Notes under the pieces: model-generated
Databases searched by the model: none
What the model was told of the DNA's origin: nothing
Seen by the model: only the letters and a program-made list of their open reading frames with translations
Made by a program: the position numbers and the translations under genes
Shown here: one piece after another, positions 1-7,262 of the stretch
Layout: every line of letters begins with the position of its first letter
Numbering within the stretch: the first letter of the stretch is position 1
Assembly: GCF_042852765.1 (NCBI RefSeq)
Contig: NZ_AP031414.1
DNA from: Schaedlerella glycyrrhizinilytica_A
GTDB taxonomy: Bacteria > Bacillota > Clostridia > Lachnospirales > Lachnospiraceae
Reading direction: 5' to 3' (one strand)
Length of the DNA: 64,000 nucleotides

Positions 1-1
1 A

Positions 2-310
2 GGACGGAGGAACAGCAGTATCTGGATGCTGATTTCTACGTTGCTGTGTGCAGCTCTCGGCGGAGAAATGGAATTCGGGCTGTTCTGTATTGTTGCGGTT
101 CTTGCAGCCGTGCAGTATACGCAGATCCGAACGTTGTTTAAGAGCATCTATTTCGGTAAAACGATTGAAGAAAAGATACAGGCGGTATTTTCGGGCTGTC
201 CGAAAGTGGACTTAAGAAACACACACATTACATATTTACAATTATTCGGAATGACCATTGTGATGGTATTGGGGAATTTGTTCTGGTTTGTGGTCAGCAT
301 CAGCGCGTAA
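2..310 (+). CDS. Hypothetical membrane protein, 3' part (5' end outside window)
   Basis: The frame is open from the first bases of the window to a TAA at 308-310, and the ATG at 26 has no ribosome binding site at a usual distance (the GGAGG at 6-10 is 15 bases away). I therefore read this as the C-terminal part of a longer gene. The visible piece has two hydrophobic segments, one around 'CIVAVLAAVQ' and one at the very C-terminus ('MTIVMVLGNLFWFVVSI'), with a charged loop between them. It does not resemble a family I recognise. It lies 117 bases upstream of a radical SAM gene on the same strand and may belong to the same operon, but this cannot be settled from the fragment. Confidence 0.55.
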   Translation, partial: GRRNSSIWMLISTLLCAALGGEMEFGLFCIVAVLAAVQYTQIRTLFKSIYFGKTIEEKIQAVFSGCPKVDLRNTHITYLQLFGMTIVMVLGNLFWFVVSISA

Positions 311-360
311 AGAGGACGCATAAAGTGAGTAGTGTATAAAGAGAGCGCATAAAGAGGAAT
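305..360 (+). repeat. Degenerate tandem repeat around a TAAAG core
   Basis: Four imperfect copies of a 13-16 base unit of the type GC(G/A)TAAAGAG follow each other at the end of the membrane-protein gene: about 305-317, 318-333, 334-346 and 347-360. The first copy includes the stop codon. Similar short degenerate tandem repeats follow the stop codon at 43384-43458. Function is unknown; replication slippage in non-coding sequence is the simplest explanation. Confidence 0.5.
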
Positions 361-427
361 GCCGTTTGTTGACTGACGCGGTGGCGGAGACTTTAAACGC
401 GGTTGAAATAAGAGAAAAGGAGAAATC

Positions 428-1801
428 ATGTTTCGGGAAAAGTGGTATGAATGGAAAAACTGGCGGGAGATGGTACATACGACATGGAATCCAAAAGATC
501 CGGGAGCAGTCAGGATCCACCTGATTCCGCCGAAATTTCAGTTGTTTCGGTTCGTTCCGTCTGTGGCAATTTTAAATGGAAACCAGATCATTCCGGTCAA
601 TGAGTCGTGGGCGATCCTCTTGACGGAATTCATCCGACAACTCAATACATTTGGGGACGGAGAGATGCCGGAGGAAGCGTTGGAAAAGATTCTGGAAAAT
701 ACATGCCGGAATGTGAAAAAGGTTTACCCGGATGTGGATCCGAAAGAACTGTTGGAAGATCTGGAGACGATCACCGGGGTATTTGAAGATGTGGCGCGCG
801 GTCGGGAGCCGGAGATCGAGATCGGTCAGATGGATATCGGGACTTATGCCCCTTATATGACGGCACCGCATCGGATGGATCTGATGGTCAGTTCGATGGA
901 AAAGGATGGGAGATGGAACTGTAACCAGCATTGCGTACATTGTTATGCGGCAGGGCAGACTTATGCAAATGACGGAGAACTTGGAACCGATGAATGGAAG
1001 CAGATTTTAAAGCGATGCAGAAAAGCGCAGATCCCACAGGTGACATTTACCGGAGGAGAACCGACGATGCGGGAGGATCTGTGTGAGCTGATTAAGGCGG
1101 CGCGTTGGTTTATTACCAGACTGAATACGAACGGCGTACGACTCACGAAAGAATATTGCAAGGCGCTTGCGGAGGCAGAATTGGATAATGTACAGATCAC
1201 ATTTTATTCATCGGATCGTAATATTCATAACCGCCTGACCGGATCGGACTATTTTGAAAAAACAGTGGAGGGTATCCAAAATGCGTTGGAAGCAGGTCTG
1301 TCGGTGAACGTCAACACGCCGCTTTGTCGTGACAATAAAAATTATCGTGAGACGGCGGAGTTTTTGAAATCACTTGGCGTGACCTATGTAACCTGTTCGG
1401 GATTGATCCCGGCTGGAAATGCAGCGAAAGACGCACAAGTATCGATGCGGCTTTCGGAGGCGGAGATTACAGAGGTCGTCCGCGAGACTGTAGAGTATTG
1501 TGCAAAGAATGGGATGGAACTGAGCTTTACGTCTCCGGGATGGATCCGGGAAGAAGCACTCCGTGAAATGGGACTGGACGTACCGTCTTGCGGCGCGGCT
1601 CTCAGCAATATGGCAGTGACGCCGTCGGGAGATGTGGTGGCATGTCAGAGTTGTCTGGATCGGGAGACATTCGGAAATATACTGCGCACAGACTGGAAAC
1701 AGATATGGAATCATCCGGTATGTAAGAAATATCGGGAGTATTCCAGACAGATGCAGCAAAAATGTCCTCTTGGAAAGGAGGTTTCGGATGCGGAAAAATA
1801 A
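428..1801 (+). CDS. Radical SAM protein with PqqD-like N-terminus and SPASM/twitch-like C-terminus
   Basis: A 457-residue radical SAM enzyme. Residues 1-120 look like a PqqD/RRE-type leader-recognition region ('IPVNESWAILLTEFI' followed by helices). The [4Fe-4S]-SAM motif is CX3CX2C at Cys165, Cys169 and Cys172 ('CNQHCVHCYA'), and the SAM-binding GGE is in 'TFTGGEPTMRED'. The C-terminal region has 'CGAALSNMAVTPSGDVVACQ' and a late 'KCPLG', which resembles a SPASM/twitch auxiliary-cluster domain that is shorter than usual. This arrangement is typical of peptide-modifying radical SAM maturases. The next gene starts inside this one, overlapping by 14 bases, and encodes a protein with a (Cys-Ala)6 tail, which is the obvious candidate substrate. 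The radical SAM fold is certain; the substrate is inference. Confidence 0.9.
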   Translation: MFREKWYEWKNWREMVHTTWNPKDPGAVRIHLIPPKFQLFRFVPSVAILNGNQIIPVNESWAILLTEFIRQLNTFGDGEMPEEALEKILENTCRNVKKVYPDVDPKELLEDLETITGVFEDVARGREPEIEIGQMDIGTYAPYMTAPHRMDLMVSSMEKDGRWNCNQHCVHCYAAGQTYANDGELGTDEWKQILKRCRKAQIPQVTFTGGEPTMREDLCELIKAARWFITRLNTNGVRLTKEYCKALAEAELDNVQITFYSSDRNIHNRLTGSDYFEKTVEGIQNALEAGLSVNVNTPLCRDNKNYRETAEFLKSLGVTYVTCSGLIPAGNAAKDAQVSMRLSEAEITEVVRETVEYCAKNGMELSFTSPGWIREEALREMGLDVPSCGAALSNMAVTPSGDVVACQSCLDRETFGNILRTDWKQIWNHPVCKKYREYSRQMQQKCPLGKEVSDAEK

Positions 1802-2720
1802 AACAAAACGAGGAATAGTGTTGTCTGCCGTTGTACTGTTTGGGGCAGTCTGGATTCCGGAGATCCGGGGGAATGCATCGGCATATCTGGATCAGATTGA
1901 GCAGGAGACGATCGAGGTGGATGTACAGGAGGACGGCTCGGCGATCCTGACGTACGATCTGGATTGGAGAGTACTGGACAGTACGAGCGAGGGAGCGCTC
2001 AGTTGGGTGAAAATCGGCATTCCGAATGAATATGCTGAGGAGCTGACAGCGCTTAGCGACAGTATCGATGAGATCAGTTATTATGGGGACGGCGGAGACT
2101 ATGTGCGGCTGGATCTGGATCGGGAATATGAAGAGGGGGAAGTGGTAGATTTAAAATTTTCCATCCACCAGCATTGTCTGTATGAAGAAAATGCTGACGA
2201 ATATTTGTATGAGTTTACGCCGGGGTGGTTTGATGACATTCCGGTAGATGAGTTGACGATCCGATGGGAGTATGATGAAAATACAGTATCGGATATGCAG
2301 AAAGCATCGGAAGCGGCGTATCAGGTCGTATTTCGGGATCTGCATCCGGGAGAAAAAGTGAGAGTCCGGGTTGTTTATCCGAAATCAGACTTCCTGTTTC
2401 AGGATGAGTATGAGAAAAGTGCAGACAGTTCTTCTGTTTGGTTTGTCGTGTTTGTAGTTCTTGTCGTAGTCTGCGGTCCGGCAGCGTATGCATTTCTTTT
2501 GTATGCACGAAAAAATTCCGGAAAGCCGAAAGATCATTATGAGCGGAATCGGGGAATGGGAAGCGTTTATGTGGGAAGCGGACGACACCATAGTCACAGC
2601 AGCGGGTGCGCCTGTGCATGTGCCTGCGCCTGTGCCTGTGCAGGAGGCGGGCGCGCCGGATGTTCCAGGAAGAATTTCTTTCATATGAGGATGAAGAAAA
2701 ACAGGATGCCGAAAAGATAG
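1788..2720 (+). CDS. Membrane-anchored protein with (Cys-Ala)6-GGGRAGCS tail, candidate radical SAM substrate
   Basis: The start is ATG 1788, preceded by AAAGGAGG, inside the end of the radical SAM gene, so translation of the two is likely coupled. The 310-residue product has a cleavable-looking N-terminal signal, an acidic beta-rich extracellular domain (about residues 30-230) and one transmembrane segment ('VWFVVFVVLVVVCGPAAYAF'). A basic tail then carries His/Ser, six Cys-Ala dipeptides (residues 274-285, bases 2607-2642) and GGGRAGCSRK (286-295). The Cys and Ala codons vary (TGC/TGT, GCC/GCA), so the repeat is kept at protein level and is not simple DNA slippage. By topology the tail should be cytosolic, where the radical SAM enzyme is. 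Modification of the tail (for example thioether or Cys crosslinking) is inference. The extracellular domain resembles DUF2207-like proteins only loosely. Confidence 0.8.
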   Translation: MRKNKTKRGIVLSAVVLFGAVWIPEIRGNASAYLDQIEQETIEVDVQEDGSAILTYDLDWRVLDSTSEGALSWVKIGIPNEYAEELTALSDSIDEISYYGDGGDYVRLDLDREYEEGEVVDLKFSIHQHCLYEENADEYLYEFTPGWFDDIPVDELTIRWEYDENTVSDMQKASEAAYQVVFRDLHPGEKVRVRVVYPKSDFLFQDEYEKSADSSSVWFVVFVVLVVVCGPAAYAFLLYARKNSGKPKDHYERNRGMGSVYVGSGRHHSHSSGCACACACACACAGGGRAGCSRKNFFHMRMKKNRMPKR

Positions 2721-2776
2721 TATGAAGAAAATAATACTTGACAAAGCAGCTTAAATGATGTTAGTCTAGTGTCCGA

Positions 2777-2825
2777 AGAGCGAAAGCGTATTATATTTAT
2801 ATATAATGCGTTTTCGCTCTTTTTG
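2777..2825 (+). terminator. Intrinsic terminator after the radical SAM operon
   Basis: An inverted repeat pairs 2777-2796 with 2801-2820 (20 positions, two G-U type mismatches), with AGAGCGAAAGCG on the left and the complementary CGTTTTCGCTCT on the right. A T-run follows. It sits about 55 bases after the stop of the Cys-Ala-tail gene. A TTGACA at 2738-2743 lies upstream with only a poor -10, so an attenuator for the next gene is possible but less likely. Confidence 0.8.
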
Positions 2826-2831
2826 TATAGG

Positions 2832-2889
2832 GTGTGTCCAGTGAAACTGGACCACACTTGCCAAAGTCCGGGCTTGCCCGAGACCTTGG
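2832..2889 (+). other. Two tandem hairpins in the leader of the YitT-like gene
   Basis: Bases 2832-2842 (GTGTGTCCAGT) pair with 2846-2857 (ACTGGACCACAC), and 2861-2873 (CCAAAGTCCGGGC) pair with 2876-2889 (GCCCGAGACCTTGG). Both stems have small bulges. They end 33 bases before the ATG at 2923. No riboswitch class I know fits. They could be a leader structure or a small repeat. Confidence 0.4.
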
Positions 2890-2922
2890 TGATTGCTTGG
2901 ATGAAATGGAGGTATAAAAGAT

Positions 2923-3813
2923 ATGAAAGCACAATGTTCGCTGAGAAAAGTAAAAACATTCGCAGTTCAATTCATATGGGAATTTATAGGGAGCGTATTT
3001 ATTGCAGCCGGAATTTATAATTTTGCTGTGCAGGCAAAGTTTCCGATGACAGGATTTTCCGGGATTTCTATTATTTTATATCGATTGCTGAATGTACCGA
3101 TCGGATTATCAACGATTCTGCTGAATATTCCGCTGGCTATTATTTGCTATCGGCTTCTCGGAAAGAAATTTTTTGTCAGTTCCTTGCGCTGTATGATACT
3201 TTCTTCTATTATGATCGATTATGTAGCGCCCCTGTTTCCGGTATACACAGGAGATCGGCTGTTGGCGGCTCTTTGTACGGGAGTATTTGGCGGTATTGGG
3301 TATGCGTTGATTTATTCTAAAAATTCTTCGACGGGCGGATCCGATTTTATCATTATGGCGGTGAAAGCGATCAAACCACATTTATCTCTTGGGAAAATCG
3401 CGTTTTGGTCAGATGTCGGAATCATTCTGGTTGGCGGAATTTTATTTCGGGACATTGACGGTATCATTTATGGGATGGTTGTCAATTTTATTTTTGCTGT
3501 CGCAGTCGATAAGCTGATGTATGGAATTAATTCGGGGAAACTTACATTGATCGTTACAGAACATGGTCCTAAGATCTGTGAAGTGATAGACGAATGCTGT
3601 CAGCGGGGAACTACCATCTTAAAAGGTCAAGGCGGCTATAATGGAGAAGAAAAACAAGTGGTCATGTGTGCTTGCAGCAATAAAGAAATGTTCCATGTAC
3701 AGCAAGCGGTAAAGAAAGCAGATCCGGCATCTTTTTTGATCGTACTTGAATCCAATGAAGTTCACGGAGAGGGATTTAAGATGGTACAGATCGGAGAAGA
3801 AGCGTATGAATAG
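2923..3813 (+). CDS. YitT family membrane protein (DUF161 plus DUF2179)
   Basis: A 296-residue membrane protein starting at ATG 2923 with GGAGGT nine bases upstream. Several hydrophobic segments occupy residues about 10-195, with the YitT-type 'GFSGISIILYRLLNVPIG' and 'SSTGGSDFIIMAVK' motifs. A soluble C-terminal domain follows ('TILKGQGGYNGEEKQVVMC', about residues 215-290), which is the DUF2179 ligand-binding-like domain. Family members are widespread in Firmicutes and their transport function is not settled. The gene stands alone between a terminator and the promoter of the sugar ABC operon. Confidence 0.88.
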   Translation: MKAQCSLRKVKTFAVQFIWEFIGSVFIAAGIYNFAVQAKFPMTGFSGISIILYRLLNVPIGLSTILLNIPLAIICYRLLGKKFFVSSLRCMILSSIMIDYVAPLFPVYTGDRLLAALCTGVFGGIGYALIYSKNSSTGGSDFIIMAVKAIKPHLSLGKIAFWSDVGIILVGGILFRDIDGIIYGMVVNFIFAVAVDKLMYGINSGKLTLIVTEHGPKICEVIDECCQRGTTILKGQGGYNGEEKQVVMCACSNKEMFHVQQAVKKADPASFLIVLESNEVHGEGFKMVQIGEEAYE

Positions 3814-3895
3814 GAAGAATGAAGAAAAACTTTGTGAAAAGCATACAAAAAATAAATGCAAAAATTGTATAAGTACACAAAATATATAAAAAATA

Positions 3896-3924
3896 TTGAC
3901 ATCGTAATAATCGGCGGTTATTAT
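3896..3924 (+). promoter_or_regulatory. Sigma-A type promoter of the ABC/GH95 operon
   Basis: TTGACA at 3896-3901 and TATTAT at 3919-3924 are separated by exactly 17 bases. A start point near 3931 would put the palindromic operator at 3950-3971 about 20 bases downstream, a position suited to repression by roadblock. Confidence 0.75.
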
Positions 3925-3949
3925 CAATACATAACTTGATGTTTTACCA

Positions 3950-3971
3950 AAAAATGAACCGGTTCATTTTT
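3950..3971. promoter_or_regulatory. 22-bp perfect palindrome, likely LacI-family operator
   Basis: AAAAATGAACC at 3950-3960 is followed directly by its reverse complement GGTTCATTTTT at 3961-3971. The central CCGG and overall symmetry are typical of LacI-family operators. It lies between a consensus promoter and the solute-binding protein gene. A LacI-family regulator gene is found 7 kb downstream at the other end of the locus, so it is the natural binding partner. Confidence 0.75.
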
Positions 3972-4005
3972 GAAAAAGATTACGCACGAAGAAGGAGAAA
4001 AATGT

Positions 4006-5316
4006 ATGAAAGCAAAAAAGGTAGCGGCTATTTGTTTAACATTAGCAATGACAATTGGTATGCTTGGTGGGTGTGGATCATCAGAAAAAAATGAGGGTGA
4101 AACAACCGGAGAACAGATCACATTAAATTATTGGACATGGTTTCCGAGTAAAGATCAGATTCAGGAAACAGTCGATGCATTTGAGAAAGAAAATCCTGAC
4201 ATTAAAATCAATATGACGGTTATGGAAAGTAAGGCATTCCAGGAGAAAGTTCCTCTGGCATTAAGCACAGAAGAAGATATTGATGTTATCGGCGTGCAGC
4301 CATCTGCGTTTGCAGAAGAAGTACAGGATTATCTGGCGGATCTGGACGAACTGATGCCGGAAGCAGCAGGTGAAGATTGGAAAGAGTTATATTCAGAAAA
4401 ATGTCTGGAACAAGGAAACCAGCTTACAGGCGGTGATACAAAAATGCTCGTGCTGACAAACTCAGGTTCTATGGTTGGATTTTATAATGCGGCTTTGTTA
4501 AAAGAGATTGGATGTGAAGTGCCGAAAACATTTGAAGAATATAAAGCGGTGGCTGAAGCGTTTAAAGCCAAATATCCGGATAAATATGTAAGTGTATTTG
4601 CAGGAAAAGACGCATGGGTAGTAGATGAGATGATGTTAACCGTACTTGGACAGCAAGGAGATTACTATAACAAATGGAGATATGAAGAGGCTCCGGTGGA
4701 TAGTCCGGAATACAAACAGGCAATTGACGGATTAAAGAAATATTTTGATGAAGGAATCTTTTCTCCGGATGTTCTTGATTTAGATTACGCAAGCGCAACC
4801 GAAGAATTTACAAATGGAAATGCATTGATTTATTATATGGGATCCTGGGAAGCTCCATTATTGTCAAATAAGTTGCGTGAGGGCAATGGAATTGAATTGG
4901 AAAATGTAGGAGCAATGGCGCTTCCGGTGGCAGAAGATGGAGGACAGCTTACTGTTCGTTCATACATAGATTCCGGTATTGGAGTAGTTGACTATTCTGA
5001 GAAAAAAGAAGCGGCTGCAAAATTTGTTGCATACCTGACAGTTGGAGAGGGAGCAGACATTTTCGGAAAACAGTTGACAGGTACATCTGCAAAGAAAGAT
5101 TTTGTAGTAGACGAAACATTGTTTGATACAGAGGAATCTAAAGCAGGTTGGGATACAGTGAACGAGTTGATCAATACAGCAACTGCTGATAGAAATAATG
5201 TGTCCGGATATTCAGATGTTGAGGGCGCCGCTGTTCAAAGTGTATTGAACGGGTCGGCAACAACGGAAGATGTATTGAAAGATCTTCAGAAAGAATGGAC
5301 GAGTGGAAAATACTGA
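4006..5316 (+). CDS. Sugar ABC transporter solute-binding lipoprotein (family 1)
   Basis: The start is placed at ATG 4006, which follows AAGGAG and begins a lipoprotein signal (MKAKKVAAICL, lipobox LGGC). The upstream in-frame codons from 3970 overlap the operator and look non-coding. The mature protein (436 residues in all) has the family 1 solute-binding fold: 'ITLNYWTWFPSKDQIQETVD' at the start and 'EFTNGNALIYYMGSWE' in the C-lobe. It is anchored outside the membrane and passes sugars to the two permeases that follow. No ATPase gene is present here, as is usual for these operons, which share an MsmK-like ATPase. The neighbouring GH95 suggests a fucosylated oligosaccharide as substrate (inference). 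Confidence 0.9.
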   Translation: MKAKKVAAICLTLAMTIGMLGGCGSSEKNEGETTGEQITLNYWTWFPSKDQIQETVDAFEKENPDIKINMTVMESKAFQEKVPLALSTEEDIDVIGVQPSAFAEEVQDYLADLDELMPEAAGEDWKELYSEKCLEQGNQLTGGDTKMLVLTNSGSMVGFYNAALLKEIGCEVPKTFEEYKAVAEAFKAKYPDKYVSVFAGKDAWVVDEMMLTVLGQQGDYYNKWRYEEAPVDSPEYKQAIDGLKKYFDEGIFSPDVLDLDYASATEEFTNGNALIYYMGSWEAPLLSNKLREGNGIELENVGAMALPVAEDGGQLTVRSYIDSGIGVVDYSEKKEAAAKFVAYLTVGEGADIFGKQLTGTSAKKDFVVDETLFDTEESKAGWDTVNELINTATADRNNVSGYSDVEGAAVQSVLNGSATTEDVLKDLQKEWTSGKY

Positions 5317-5351
5317 TAGTCTTAAATAAGTATACGATTGCGACAGCATAA

Positions 5352-5388
5352 CGTCAGTGTGTACAAGGGGATCATTTGTACAACGACT
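5352..5388. repeat. Copy of the dispersed GTGTACAAGG palindromic repeat
   Basis: A short, worn member of the repeat family seen elsewhere in the window: CGTCAGTGTGTACAAGGGG, then TTGTACAACGAC. TGTACAA at 5360-5366 pairs with TTGTACA at 5376-5382. It lies between the binding-protein and permease genes. Confidence 0.5.
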
Positions 5389-5400
5389 CTAAAGGTGAAA

Positions 5401-5454
5401 TAGACTTCTGGCTGCGAACTTATGAAAATACAAAGTAAAGCGGTTAGAAGTCTA
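5401..5454 (+). other. Intercistronic hairpin after the binding-protein gene
   Basis: TAGACTTCT at 5401-5409 is the reverse complement of AGAAGTCTA at 5446-5454. A hairpin in this place often acts as a partial terminator or mRNA stabiliser, which keeps binding protein in excess over permease. There is only a weak T-tract after it (CTTTA). Confidence 0.5.
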
Positions 5455-5491
5455 TCTTTATATACTAGGTTATGGAATTGAGGTTACTGAT

Positions 5492-6394
5492 ATGGTAAAG
5501 AAAAAAAGAAAATTAAGTATCGATAAAAGAAATAACAAGGCAGGATATCTGTTTTTACTTCCACTGATTGTTATTTTTATTGGATTATTAGGATATAGTT
5601 TTTACTTTTTGATCACGAACAGTTTTCGGGATGTAACAATCACTTTTCGCAGATCTGAATTTACGGGATTGTTAAATTATAAGACTATCTTCGCAGACAA
5701 ATCATTTTGGAGATCTTTGTTAAACACATTTATTTTATCTTTTGCAAATATTTTTTGTGGATTGACGTTTGGATTTATCATCTCTATTATCTTGAATTTT
5801 AAAATTAAGGGAAAACGGTTTTTCCATGCATTATTTTTTATTCCATCCATGCTGCCTATCGCATTGATGGCCACAGTTTTTGGCTCTATGTTGGAGTATA
5901 AGAACGGTATCGTAAATCAATTGTTAAGAGGCGTTGGATTGGGACAACTTGCACAGCGATGGCTGGCGGATCCAAGACTGGCGATGTGGGCAGTATGTTC
6001 CGTGTCTATTTTTATGATTGGTATTCCGATCATGTACTATACGGCAGATTTAACTACTATCAGCAGAAGTATTATGGAGGCTGCCACGATTGACGGAGCC
6101 GGTATGAAAGACCAGATAATGCTGATCATTTTCCCGGTATTAAAAAATACGCATAAAACAATTATACTTTCAATGCTTTTAGGTGGATTCCGTGAAATGG
6201 AACGTGTATTTCTGATGACGGACGGCGGTCCGGGAGGAAGTACGGAAATTGTGGGAACTTACATCTATCGGGCGACAAGATCAGCAGGATCTAATATAGG
6301 ACTTGTTTGTGCAGCGGCAGTAATTATTTTGATTGTTGCATTTGTGATTTCATTTATTCAATTGAAAATGACAGCAAAGAATGGGCAGGTGTGA
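5492..6394 (+). CDS. Sugar ABC transporter permease (MalF/UgpA type)
   Basis: A 300-residue integral membrane protein with about six transmembrane segments. It has the EAA loop ('IMEAATIDGAGMKDQIMLII', about residues 190-209) that docks on the ATPase. The N-terminus is basic and the first transmembrane segment starts near residue 18 ('GYLFLLPLIVIFIGLLG'). It pairs with the MalG-type permease that starts four bases after its stop. It is lower in GC than many genes in the window, as is the whole locus from 4 to 9.6 kb. Confidence 0.92.
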   Translation: MVKKKRKLSIDKRNNKAGYLFLLPLIVIFIGLLGYSFYFLITNSFRDVTITFRRSEFTGLLNYKTIFADKSFWRSLLNTFILSFANIFCGLTFGFIISIILNFKIKGKRFFHALFFIPSMLPIALMATVFGSMLEYKNGIVNQLLRGVGLGQLAQRWLADPRLAMWAVCSVSIFMIGIPIMYYTADLTTISRSIMEAATIDGAGMKDQIMLIIFPVLKNTHKTIILSMLLGGFREMERVFLMTDGGPGGSTEIVGTYIYRATRSAGSNIGLVCAAAVIILIVAFVISFIQLKMTAKNGQV

Positions 6395-6397
6395 GAG

Positions 6398-7243
6398 ATG
6401 AAAAAAAGAAAAGAAAAAGAATTAGAACAAGATTTATTTTCGATTTCAAAAGCAAACAGAAGAGTAATGGTGGGCTTTCTCATCATTATGCTGGCATTGT
6501 GGTGTATACCGATTTATTCTTTATTAAAAGATTCCTTGAAAGTACATGGTATTGAAAATTACTGGTATGTTTTGACAAATCAGGTAAACGGAGTTCCGTT
6601 TTATCAGTATTTTATTAATTCGATCATTAATGCAGTCTGCGCGTCTGCATTATTGGTATTGATCTGTTCATTTGCAGGTTTTGCTTTTTCCAAGATTGAA
6701 TTTGCAGGAAGAAAATTGATTTATAATTTTGTATTGATGTGTCTTGCAATTTCAGGACCTATTTTAATCATTCCTTTATTTTATATTTTTAAAACCGCGC
6801 ATTTATATAATACACATATGGCGATCATACTTTCAGAGTGTCTGATCACAATTCCGTTTGGTGTATTAATGATGAAGAACTTTTTTGACGGATTGCCTAT
6901 GGAGTTGATGGAATCTGCAAATGTAGACGGAGCATCGATCCAGCGGTGTTTCTTTAATATTTATCTGCCACTGGCGAAACCGGCGATCATTAACTTGGCA
7001 GTATTGCAGATCATGTGGTCTTTCCAGGACTTTCTGTTCCCATTAATGTTCTTGACGAAAGACAGTGCTTATACGACAACGGTTGCAGTGAATGCTTTTA
7101 AAGGTGCATATGGAATGACGCCGCAAAATCTGGGAAGATATAATGCTGCGTTGGTATTGATATCAATTCCGAGTATTTTGATATTTGTATTTGCACAGAA
7201 ATTTATTGTGAACGGAATTACTTCTGGCGCTGTAAAAGAGTAA
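6398..7243 (+). CDS. Sugar ABC transporter permease (MalG type)
   Basis: A 281-residue permease with six predicted membrane spans and the EAA-type loop 'LMESANVDGASIQRCFFNIY'. It begins at ATG 6398, three bases after the stop of the MalF-type gene, with GAG as a weak ribosome binding site, so it is probably translationally coupled. It forms the second half of the membrane pore of the importer. The C-terminal 'QKFIVNGITSGAVKE' is a standard ending of this family. Confidence 0.92.
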   Translation: MKKRKEKELEQDLFSISKANRRVMVGFLIIMLALWCIPIYSLLKDSLKVHGIENYWYVLTNQVNGVPFYQYFINSIINAVCASALLVLICSFAGFAFSKIEFAGRKLIYNFVLMCLAISGPILIIPLFYIFKTAHLYNTHMAIILSECLITIPFGVLMMKNFFDGLPMELMESANVDGASIQRCFFNIYLPLAKPAIINLAVLQIMWSFQDFLFPLMFLTKDSAYTTTVAVNAFKGAYGMTPQNLGRYNAALVLISIPSILIFVFAQKFIVNGITSGAVKE

Positions 7244-7262
7244 TAAAGGAAGGGCTGGCAAT

